This document shows positions 7,594 to 14,210 of a stretch of 27,616 nt of DNA, piece after piece (the first letter of the stretch is position 1; each line of letters begins with the position of its first letter). Below the pieces are notes generated by a model. It searched no databases, had not been told where the DNA came from, and saw only the letters and a list, made by a program, of their open reading frames with translations. Origin of the DNA: JBEKYD01 sp049509915 (GTDB taxonomy: Bacteria > Acidobacteriota > Terriglobia > Bryobacterales > Bryobacteraceae); assembly GCA_049509915.1 (NCBI GenBank), contig JBEKZL010000063.1, positions 1 through 27,616 on the forward strand. Direction: 5' to 3'. Position numbers and translations under genes: made by a program.

Positions 7594-8538
7594 ATGGTGG
7601 TACTCGGAATTCATATCGGTAGCGACCAGATGCGGGCGGGCATGGTGGACGAGAAGGGGGCGATGCTGGCCGCGCGGTCGGTGGCTACGCCCAACGAGTT
7701 GGACGGCTTCTGCGGCGCCCTCCGCGAAGCTCTGGACTGGCTGATTGACGCTTCCGGAACCCCTGGCGCGGTGGGCGTGAGTTGCAACGGGAAGATCGAT
7801 CGCGACTCGACGCGGGTCGAGATCCTGCCGGGATCGCTCCACTTTCTCGAAGGCGTGGCGTTGTCCGACCTGGTGGGAATGCCTCTCGATGTACCGGTGT
7901 TCGCCGACAACGACGCGCGCGTGGCCCTGGCGGGTGAGGTGGTGTGGGGTGCGGCGCGGGGCCGACAGGATGTCGTGATGCTCACGCTGGGGGCGGGAGT
8001 GGGCGGCGCGGTGCTCTCCGGCGGCAGCATGTTGCGTGGACATTCCGGCGTGGCCGGCCAATTGGGGCATCTGACGGTCGAACCGCACGGCGCGGTTTGT
8101 TCCTGCGGGAATCGCGGGTGTCTGGAAACGGTGTTTTCGGCGCGCGCCATCGAAGGCGCTGCCTGGTCCGCCGTCCATCGGGGCTGCAGTTCCGTGTTGA
8201 CCAGCTTATTCCGTGGACAGCCGCAACTGGCGACTTGCCGCACCGTATTTCAAGCTGCCGCGGAGGGAGACGAGATCGCCAGGGCAATTGTGACCGGCGC
8301 GCTGCACCGGCTGGTACCCGCGATTGTCAGCCTGGCGCACATTTTCGACCCCGAAGTGGTGATTTTGGGCGGCCAGGCAGCCGATGCCGCCAGCGATTTC
8401 CTGGGCGACCTGCGGGAGGGGGTATGGGAGCGCTCCCGCACCTTGCTGGGACGGGACGTGCCGATCATCGAAGCCCAGGTGGCCGACAAGAGCGGGATTC
8501 TGAGCGCGGCCGGGCTGGCGATCGCACCCCGCTCCTGA
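7594..8538 (+). CDS. Atypical ROK-family protein (314 aa)
   Basis: The protein has the fold signatures of the ROK (repressor, ORF, kinase) sugar-kinase family: the catalytic Asp in FADNDARVALAGE (Asp107), LGAGVGGAVLSGG, and the zinc site made by His159 and CSCGNRGC (Cys169, Cys171, Cys176). Two positions that matter for kinase activity differ. The phosphate-1 loop, normally DIGGTK, reads HIGSDQ at residues 7-12. The sugar-contacting Glu of the usual GExGH motif is Gln156 (GQLGH). There is no helix-turn-helix domain, so it is not a NagC/XylR-type repressor. It may be a kinase with altered specificity or a non-catalytic sugar-binding relative. GGGAGGGG forms a strong ribosome binding site. Its stop faces that of the amidohydrolase ten bases away. 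Confidence 0.85.
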   Translation: MVVLGIHIGSDQMRAGMVDEKGAMLAARSVATPNELDGFCGALREALDWLIDASGTPGAVGVSCNGKIDRDSTRVEILPGSLHFLEGVALSDLVGMPLDVPVFADNDARVALAGEVVWGAARGRQDVVMLTLGAGVGGAVLSGGSMLRGHSGVAGQLGHLTVEPHGAVCSCGNRGCLETVFSARAIEGAAWSAVHRGCSSVLTSLFRGQPQLATCRTVFQAAAEGDEIARAIVTGALHRLVPAIVSLAHIFDPEVVILGGQAADAASDFLGDLREGVWERSRTLLGRDVPIIEAQVADKSGILSAAGLAIAPRS

Positions 8539-8548
8539 AACATCCGGT

Positions 8549-10003
8549 TCAGTTTCCGAGCTTGCGGTAATCGAGCGGCGGCTTCTGGTTGGCAGGGATT
8601 TGCGAGCGGTATTGCTGGCCTTCGAGCCGCTTGTCAAAATCCTCCTTGGCAGCGGCTCGCAATTTCGGATCGGCGAACAGGTCCTGGGCGGTAAGCGCCA
8701 AGGTTTTGGCGGCGAGTACCATTCCGTCCTGCCCGATGGCCATGCCGCTAGCGGCCACGGCGTACCAGCTATGCGCCGGGGTTCCGGGGACCCAGGTGGC
8801 GGTGGAAAGGCCCATGGTGGGGACCGACCAACTGACGTCGCCCACATCGCTAGATGCCGAGCCACCCTCAGAGGGATCGCGCTGGAGCGGTTCGATGCGG
8901 CTTTCGGCGCCGGGCTTGGGCCGCGATCCGGGCGGCAGCAGCGGGAGCAGGCGAGCGGCGAAATCGGCTTCCGCCGGAGTATACAAGATACCGCCCAACT
9001 CGGTCAGGTTCTGGTGCATGCGCTCGGCCAGCGGGAAATTGTCGATCATATTGTAATCGCTGCTGACGATGCGGACATCCACGGTGGTGCCGGTAGCCAG
9101 GGCGGCGCCTTTGGCGCAGGCGACGATGCGTTCCCAGATGCCAGTCAAGACCGGCATGGCGGGATGACGGGCATAGAGAAACATCTCGGCGTCGTCGGGG
9201 ACCACGTTGGGCGCCACGCCGCCCTTGGTAATGATGTAGTGGATACGGGTGGAACTGGGCACATGCTCGCGCAGGAACTCCACCGCGTTGCCCATGAGCA
9301 TGACGCCATCGAGGGCGGAGCGGCCCATTTCGGGCGCGGCGGCAGCGTGAGCGGCCAGGCCGTGAAACTCGAACTTGGCTGACATCATGGCCAGCATGCC
9401 GGCTCCGGTGGTGACGGCGTTGCGGTCGCCGGGGTGCCAGTGAAGCACCGCGTCGACGTCCCGGAACAGGCCGGCGCGCACCATATAGACCTTGCCGGAG
9501 CCGCCTTCTTCGGCCGGGGTACCGTAAAAGCGCACGGTGCCGGGAAGGTGATGGCTGGCCAGGTAATCCTTGACGGCGACGGCGGCGAGCGCCCCACCAG
9601 CGCCCAGCAGATTATGACCGCAGCCATGGCCGGGAGCGTTGGCGACAAGCACCTTACGTTCCGGCACAGCGTCCTGCGAAAGCCCAGGCAGGGCGTCGAA
9701 TTCGCCCAGAATACCGATTACCGGTTTGCTTTGGCCGAAGCTGGCGACGAAGGCGGTGGGAATCTCGGCAACCCCGGCCTGAATGATGAAACCGGCCGCC
9801 TTGAGATGCTGCTGTAATAATTCCGAGCTTTGGCGCTCCTGGTAGCCGACTTCGGCGAATTCCCAGACCTTCCGCGACAGGTCGCGGTATTCGGCGGCGT
9901 GCGAATCGACCAGAGCGGCGATATCGTGGTGGGCCGAGCCGGGTTCGGCGGCGAAGGCGAGGATGGGCGCGAGACAGGCGAAGCAGGCAAGTCTATGCAG
10001 CAT
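8549..10003 (-). CDS. Secreted M20-family amidohydrolase (AbgB / IAA-amino-acid hydrolase-like)
   Basis: The 484-residue protein has a signal peptide (MLHRLACFACLAPILAFAAE) and an M20D-type zinc peptidase core. Conserved elements in order are LGEFDALPGLSQ (99-110), the metal motif GHGCGHN (125-131), the catalytic Glu pair in TPAEEGGSGK (162-171), a lid-type dimerisation domain (GLAAHAAAAPEMGRSALDG, AHAA being typical) and a C-terminal DVGDVSWSVPT. The overall pattern is closest in my reading to AbgB, the p-aminobenzoyl-glutamate hydrolase B subunit. Related enzymes cleave N-acyl or aryl-amino-acid amides, so the true substrate is open. E. coli AbgB has no signal peptide, so export is notable here. 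ATG 10003 was chosen for the signal peptide; the frame continues upstream to 10270 but without protein-like sequence. No clear Shine-Dalgarno sequence precedes the start. Confidence 0.87.
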   Translation of the reverse strand: MLHRLACFACLAPILAFAAEPGSAHHDIAALVDSHAAEYRDLSRKVWEFAEVGYQERQSSELLQQHLKAAGFIIQAGVAEIPTAFVASFGQSKPVIGILGEFDALPGLSQDAVPERKVLVANAPGHGCGHNLLGAGGALAAVAVKDYLASHHLPGTVRFYGTPAEEGGSGKVYMVRAGLFRDVDAVLHWHPGDRNAVTTGAGMLAMMSAKFEFHGLAAHAAAAPEMGRSALDGVMLMGNAVEFLREHVPSSTRIHYIITKGGVAPNVVPDDAEMFLYARHPAMPVLTGIWERIVACAKGAALATGTTVDVRIVSSDYNMIDNFPLAERMHQNLTELGGILYTPAEADFAARLLPLLPPGSRPKPGAESRIEPLQRDPSEGGSASSDVGDVSWSVPTMGLSTATWVPGTPAHSWYAVAASGMAIGQDGMVLAAKTLALTAQDLFADPKLRAAAKEDFDKRLEGQQYRSQIPANQKPPLDYRKLGN

Positions 10004-10055
10004 GATGGACAAACGTAGCGGTTTCGGACGCGGGAAGTCAACCGATTGGGCAAAT

Positions 10056-10166
10056 TTGTGCAGGTTTGGGGGTTTTCGACGGCGGGGCGGCCTTTGAAAA
10101 AACAAAGTTGGAGCTGATGGACGAGGATTTGCGCCGATAGTTAGGGGGGTTGTGCATTTTTGTGCA
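10056..10166. promoter_or_regulatory. Three TTGTGCA repeats upstream of the amidohydrolase
   Basis: TTGTGCA occurs at 10056-10062, 10150-10156 and 10160-10166. The last two are exactly 10 bp apart, one helical turn, as in many direct-repeat operators. They lie 50-165 bp upstream of the amidohydrolase ATG. No regulator is assigned, and chance recurrence of a 7-mer is possible. Confidence 0.25.
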
Positions 10167-10379
10167 AAATTGACAGGTTTTACAACCGCCGGCCGAGGGC
10201 GCGATCCTCGATTCCGGCAAGGCTTCGGCCGCGGCCCGGAAACGACGAATACCATGGACGGCGTTTGCATTTCGAGATGTAAAGACCTAAATTACTGTTT
10301 TTGAAGGAAATGTTTTTGGACTCGCTCGGTGACTGAGATGAGCGGCCAATTCGGAAGGTGGCAGCCTTCGGGGTGGCAC

Positions 10380-10456
10380 GAGCCGGATGAGTCGAGAGGC
10401 TCAAGCCCGGATCTGTGAGCGGCTCGGGGTGCAATTCCCCGGGCCGACTCGGCGAC
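10380..10456 (+). mobile_element. Group II intron 3' end (domains V and VI), truncated relic
   Basis: Bases 10380-10413 form a 34-nt domain V. It starts GAGCCGG with the catalytic AGC triad at 10381-10383 and ends CCCGGATC. The strands pair over nine positions (with a G/A and an A/C mismatch), there is a two-base AA bulge (10403-10404), and a 5-bp upper stem is closed by a GAGA (GNRA) tetraloop. After a three-base linker, 10417-10450 folds as domain VI: GAGC plus GGCTCGGGG pairs with CCCCGGGCC plus G-CTC, leaving A10447 as a single bulged adenosine, the branch point. The intron should end a few bases later, near 10456. No reverse-transcriptase frame or GTGCG-type 5' end is seen upstream, and too little space remains for domains I-IV, so this is a 5'-truncated copy. 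Confidence 0.85.
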
Positions 10457-10698
10457 GGGACGTTTCCACGGGTTTTGGGCGGTCACTCCCGTGACACGCC
10501 GACCTTGTGGAGTTAACCCTCGGCTAAACACCGTCGGAGTCGGGACAGTCGACTACAAATGCTGTGGACTTAATCCGGGTTTTCTTGGCTATATCTGTGC
10601 GAGAAGAGAGCCCTGTCCTTGCCTGGTAACTCACTGACCAGTCGGCCATTGCCTCTTTGTGCCTCGGTGGTGTTACCATGCACGCTGGGAACACGGAC

Positions 10699-11670
10699 AT
10701 GCCGGAAACCATGACCATCGGAGTAGATATCGGCGGCACCAAGGTTGCCGCCGGGCTGGTGGATGCCGCGGGGCTCATCACCGCGAAGGTGCGGGTGCCG
10801 ATGATTTCCACAGGAGACGCAGCGATGGGGTTTTCCGCCGTGCGGGCCGCGGTGGAAGCCGTATTTGCGGCCGAGCCCGGCGCGCGTGGAGCCGTCGCCG
10901 GAATCGGAATTTGCTCGCCAGGGCCGCTCGATCCTTCCAGCGGCGTGGTACTCAACCCTCCTAACGTCAACTGCTGGCGCAATTTTCCTCTCGCCGACGA
11001 AACCCGGCGGGCTTTCGGAGTTCCGGCCCGCGTGGATAACGATGCCAACGCCGCCGGCCTTGCGGAAGTGCTGTGGGGCGCCGCGCGGGGGTATCGCTAC
11101 GTCTTCTACGCTACCCTGGGCACCGGCATCGGAAGCGGGATCGTGCTGAACGGACAAATCTACCATGGCAACACCGGGAGCGCGGCCGAGGGCGGTCACA
11201 TCGTCATCGACTACCACGGTCCCGTCTGCGGTTGCGGCAAGCACGGCTGCATCGAAGCCCTGTGCTCCGGCACCGCCATCGCGCGCCGGGCGCAGGAAAG
11301 ACTGGCGACGGCCGGGGCAGCCGGACGCCGGCTGATCGAGCTGGCCGGAGGCGAGGCCGCGGCGGTGAAAACCGAGCACGTCGGCGAGGCCTGGCGCGAG
11401 GGCGATCGGCTGGCGGGCGACATCCTCCGGGAGACGGCGCACCTGCTCGCTATCTGGCTCGGCAACGTCGTCGATATCCTCGATCCCGATGTCCTGGTGG
11501 TGGGCGGCGGTATGGCGCAATTGATGAGCGGACTGTTTCCCGATATCCTGGCGGATCTGCCCCAATGGTCGATCAATCCCCGCGCCCGTGAAATCCCCCT
11601 GGTCATGGCATGCTACGGCGCGGATGCCGGAATCGCCGGCGCCGCCGCGCTGATGAACAGGATTAGCTGA
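10699..11670 (+). CDS. ROK-family sugar kinase (glucokinase-like, 323 aa)
   Basis: This is a canonical ROK kinase, expected to phosphorylate a hexose with ATP in the cytoplasm. All family landmarks are present: the phosphate loop VDIGGTKVAAGLVD (Asp10, Gly12, Gly13, Thr14), SPGPLDPSSGVVLNPPN, the catalytic Asp115 in DNDANAAGLAE, GTGIGSGIVLNG, the sugar-contacting Glu before GH in AAEGGH (His167) and the zinc knuckle CGCGKHGC (Cys177, Cys179, Cys184). There is no DNA-binding domain. In-frame starts also exist at TTG 10657, ATG 10678 and ATG 10711. ATG 10699 is preferred because GGGA lies nine bases upstream and the extra residues of longer forms are not family-like. The substrate could be glucose, N-acetylglucosamine, mannose or fructose. 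The GAF-ANTAR gene follows after 58 bases. Confidence 0.9.
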   Translation: MPETMTIGVDIGGTKVAAGLVDAAGLITAKVRVPMISTGDAAMGFSAVRAAVEAVFAAEPGARGAVAGIGICSPGPLDPSSGVVLNPPNVNCWRNFPLADETRRAFGVPARVDNDANAAGLAEVLWGAARGYRYVFYATLGTGIGSGIVLNGQIYHGNTGSAAEGGHIVIDYHGPVCGCGKHGCIEALCSGTAIARRAQERLATAGAAGRRLIELAGGEAAAVKTEHVGEAWREGDRLAGDILRETAHLLAIWLGNVVDILDPDVLVVGGGMAQLMSGLFPDILADLPQWSINPRAREIPLVMACYGADAGIAGAAALMNRIS

Positions 11671-11728
11671 TTGCCTCGATAGAAATTATTGATTGGACCC
11701 TGTACCCACCCACAGATAGGTTGTATAA

Positions 11729-12478
11729 ATGGGGAAGAAGGATACGCCGCCGAAAACATCAGTATCGATTCTCCATCAGGTCAGCAGCATCGTCAGCTCG
11801 AACCGGTCGCTGGACGAGATCCTGGGTGAGGTGGTTGGCCTCACCGTCCTGGCCACTTCGTGCGATGCCTGCCTGGTCTATCTGCTCGAACCGGTGAGCC
11901 AGGAGGTTGTCCTGCGTGCGTCGCAGGTACCGCACGCGGGAGCTTTGGGCAACCTGCGCATGAAGATGGGCGAGGGCATCACCGGTTGGGTGGCGGAGCA
12001 CAAATCCGTGGTGGCTCTATCTTCGCACGCTACCAGCGACGCCCGTTTCAAGATGTTTCAGGGCTTGGTGGAAGATACCTATGAGGCGTTGCTCTCGGTG
12101 CCGCTGGTGTCGAGCGGCGACGTGATCGGGGTGGTCAACGTTCACCACCGCGAATCGCACGAACACAGTCCGGAAGAAATCGGCATGGCGGTTTTCATTG
12201 GCGAGCAGCTTGGGGTGGCCATTTCCAAAGCTTCGCTGCTGGAGGTAAACGCCCGTCTACTGGAGCAGACGCTGGAAATGCGGCGTGAACTGGAGACGCG
12301 CAAGCTGGTCGAGCGCGCTAAGGGTATCTTGCAACTGCGCCACGGGTTGACCGAGGAAGAGGCCTATCTGAAGCTTCGGGACCAGAGCCGCCGGCTGCGC
12401 CGTCCCATGAAAGAGCTGGCCGAAGCCATCATCCTGAGCGAGGAAATCGATCGCCAGGGAGAAACGGCGTCCACCTAA
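11729..12478 (+). CDS. GAF-ANTAR antitermination regulator (249 aa)
   Basis: The N-terminal half (about residues 12-168) is a GAF sensor domain with GEGITGWVAEHKSVV and SVPLVSSGDVIGVVNVHH. A coiled linker (about 170-190, ARLLEQTLEMRRELETRK) leads into an ANTAR domain (about 189-240) with the three-helix pattern LVERAKGILQLRHGLTEEEA, then YLKLRDQSRRLRR and MKELAEAII. ANTAR proteins bind paired short RNA hairpins in nascent leaders and prevent transcription termination, usually in response to small molecules or phosphorylation. There is no receiver domain, so the signal presumably enters through GAF. The gene follows the ROK kinase by 58 bases and may be co-transcribed. The ligand and target RNA are unknown. 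A short AGG lies eight bases before the ATG. Confidence 0.9.
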   Translation: MGKKDTPPKTSVSILHQVSSIVSSNRSLDEILGEVVGLTVLATSCDACLVYLLEPVSQEVVLRASQVPHAGALGNLRMKMGEGITGWVAEHKSVVALSSHATSDARFKMFQGLVEDTYEALLSVPLVSSGDVIGVVNVHHRESHEHSPEEIGMAVFIGEQLGVAISKASLLEVNARLLEQTLEMRRELETRKLVERAKGILQLRHGLTEEEAYLKLRDQSRRLRRPMKELAEAIILSEEIDRQGETAST

Positions 12479-12523
12479 GTGAACCAGGGCCAGCCACCCG
12501 GCGAGCGGCGGGAGATCTTCGAT

Positions 12524-13417
12524 CTAAACTAACAGGTCGCTCAGCGCCGGCGCCAATTCGGGATAACGAAAGCGGTAGCCGGCCGCCTGGGCCGCGCCGG
12601 GAATTACGCGCTGGCCGGCCAGCAGCATTTCCGACATTTCACCGAAAAGAAGCCGCAACACCACGGCCGGCACCGGCAGCACCGCCGGCCGCCGCAGCGC
12701 CTTCCCCAGCATGCGTGTGAACTCCGCGTTGGTAACCGGGTTGGGTGCCACACCGTTCCACGCTCCGCCGCGTGAATTCTCCAGCACATGGCGGAACATC
12801 TCCGCCAGGTCCGCTATGTGAATCCACGAAAACCACTGCTTGCCGTCACCCAATCTCCCGCCCGCACCCAACCGAAACGCCGGCAGCATGCTCCGGAGCG
12901 CCCCTCCGCCCGCATCGAGCACTACACCAATGCGAATTCGCGTCACGCGTATTCCCAGTCTCTCCGCCGCAGCCACCTCCCGCTCCCACTCCACACACAG
13001 TTCCGCCAGGTAGCCGCCACCAGGCCGGGCGGACTCATCCAATATTTCATCTCCGCGGGAACCGTAGTAGCCGATCGCAGACGCCGCAATCAGCGCCGCC
13101 GGCCGGCGCTCCAGGCCCGCCAGACCCTCCACCAACCGCCGCGTTCCCACTATCCGACTGTCGTGAATGCGCCGTTTCGCCGCCGCCGTCCATCGCTGTG
13201 CCACCGGCTCGCCCGCCAGGTGGATCACGGCATCGGCTCCGCCCAGTTCCCCGGCGGACGGCGGACCATCTTGCGGATTCCAAACCGAAGACCGAACGCC
13301 GGCCCGTTTCCTGGCCCCCTTGCGGCCCAGCAAGCTCAGGCTATGTCCATGTGCCAGCAGAGTTTCTACTAGCCGCCGACCGATCAGGCCGGACGCTCCC
13401 GTGATCGCAACATGCAT
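12524..13417 (-). CDS. TIGR01777-family epimerase / SDR-like protein (YfcH type)
   Basis: The 297-residue protein is an extended-SDR relative of the YfcH/SulA-like TIGR01777 family. It has the N-terminal nucleotide loop VAITGASGLIGRRL, AVIHLAGEPVAQRWT, the SAIGYYGSRGDE active-site segment, WEREVAAAE, RIGVVLDAGGGAL, and the C-terminal DUF1731-like region (MLGKALRRPAVLPVPAVVLRLLFGEMSEMLLAGQRV). Biochemical function is not established for the family; E. coli YfcH binds NADP. The start is well supported: AAGGAGG sits eight bases upstream of the ATG. The gene is alone on the minus strand, convergent with the GAF-ANTAR gene (45-base gap) and divergent from the small membrane protein. Confidence 0.92.
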   Translation of the reverse strand: MHVAITGASGLIGRRLVETLLAHGHSLSLLGRKGARKRAGVRSSVWNPQDGPPSAGELGGADAVIHLAGEPVAQRWTAAAKRRIHDSRIVGTRRLVEGLAGLERRPAALIAASAIGYYGSRGDEILDESARPGGGYLAELCVEWEREVAAAERLGIRVTRIRIGVVLDAGGGALRSMLPAFRLGAGGRLGDGKQWFSWIHIADLAEMFRHVLENSRGGAWNGVAPNPVTNAEFTRMLGKALRRPAVLPVPAVVLRLLFGEMSEMLLAGQRVIPGAAQAAGYRFRYPELAPALSDLLV

Positions 13418-13503
13418 GTCGACCGCCTCCTTACCTTATAATCGGCTCTTTCGCGGCTCATCGGTGGTCCACCGCAGCCTAGACGGAGATAATCCCTAGC
13501 CAT

Positions 13504-13607
13504 GCCGAAAAATTGCCGAAAATTGCCGCTTGCACTGATTTCATGCCCGGTGATAGACTGATGTAGCGGTCCTAGTACGGCTGTTGTTGGAGTTCTTGAT
13601 AGGACCG
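13504..13607 (+). promoter_or_regulatory. Repeats and possible promoter upstream of the small membrane protein
   Basis: Three near-direct copies of GCCGAAAA/ATT occur at 13504-13528. A weak promoter-like pair follows, TTGCAC (13530-13535) and TAGACT (13554-13559) with an 18-base spacer. Then comes an 8-bp inverted repeat CGGTCCTA (13567-13574) and TAGGACCG (13600-13607), which could form a hairpin in the leader or bind a dimeric regulator. All are by eye and individually weak. Confidence 0.28.
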
Positions 13608-13627
13608 TATCGCGGAGTAGATCGCGG

Positions 13628-14050
13628 ATGCTTGCAAGTTTATTGATCATCGGCTGCTCACTGATCCTGCTAGCGTATTGGTTCCGTTACAGTTGCGTGC
13701 TGATCCTGCGCAATTCCACGGAAGCGCCTTCACGCGTGACGGAGGCAGATTCCCGATTCGCGGCGGAACGGATTCGACAGCAGGTCTTTACGGCGACGGA
13801 ACTGGAACCGCTTCAAAGACTTCTGGAACGCGACTATCGTCTGCTGGTCTATTTGCAGGATCACGCGGCCGGAATGGGCCTGCATTCGATGGAAGACAGG
13901 CTACTCGTCCTGGACTATCAGATACTGCAGTACTGGTATCAGGTGACCAGGACGATTGCTCCTGAGTTTGCAAGACGCGCTCTGGCCGAAATGAGCGATG
14001 TGCTTCTGGTCTTCGTCCGACGCATCGCACCCGAGGCGGATCTGGCATAA
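13628..14050 (+). CDS. Small membrane-anchored hypothetical protein (140 aa)
   Basis: The protein starts with one transmembrane segment (LASLLIIGCSLILLAYWF, about residues 2-19). A short basic stretch and a mostly helical cytoplasmic-type domain rich in Leu, Glu and Arg follow (ERIRQQVFTATELEPLQRLLERDYRLLVYL and later EFARRALAEMSDVLLVFVRR). I recognise no family. Codon use is less GC-biased in the first third than later. The upstream region has direct and inverted repeats that may regulate it. It faces the DUF4175-like gene with a strong hairpin between the two stops. It is a plausible real gene, since its composition is protein-like throughout, but its function is unknown. Confidence 0.65.
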   Translation: MLASLLIIGCSLILLAYWFRYSCVLILRNSTEAPSRVTEADSRFAAERIRQQVFTATELEPLQRLLERDYRLLVYLQDHAAGMGLHSMEDRLLVLDYQILQYWYQVTRTIAPEFARRALAEMSDVLLVFVRRIAPEADLA

Positions 14051-14122
14051 GCGGGAACTCGTGGGGCAGACCTCCGTGGCTCTGCGCGGGCTCTCCCTAT
14101 ATCGCCCTGACGCGTCAAATGT

Positions 14123-14157
14123 CCGCCGAGGCAAGCATAAATCCTGCGCCCCGGCGG
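14123..14157. terminator. Strong hairpin between convergent genes, probable bidirectional terminator
   Basis: CCGCCGAGGC (14123-14132) can pair with GCCCCGGCGG (14148-14157) over ten positions including one G/T, with a 15-base loop. It lies between the ends of the membrane-protein gene and the DUF4175-like gene. No T run follows on either strand, so it is an imperfect intrinsic terminator. Confidence 0.45.
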
Positions 14158-14210
14158 CTTGCAACCGCTAGAAATGCTGGCTAACGGCTCACGGTGTTCG
14201 CCAGGCGTTG

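Larger units (their letters stand above)
10004..10698. other. Long intergenic region between the divergent amidohydrolase and ROK kinase genes
   Basis: Besides the TTGTGCA repeats and the intron relic, a hairpin with a single bulged A (GGCG-GTCAC, loop TCCC, GTGAC-A-CGCC) lies at about 10478-10500. The stretch 10645-10680, reading LCASVV-like in one plus frame, resembles a dispersed non-coding sequence that I recall from many environmental genomes. No open frame here looks coding. Promoters for the two divergent genes must lie here, but none could be fixed with confidence. Confidence 0.5.

Noticed and set aside
6790..8178. A 462-codon open frame on the minus strand
   Set aside because: It is opposite the SDR and ROK genes, both of which have intact family motifs, so this is a shadow.
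10004..10270. N-terminal extension of the amidohydrolase to 10270
   Set aside because: The extra 89 residues are Pro/Arg-rich with no conservation pattern, and a good signal peptide starts at 10003.
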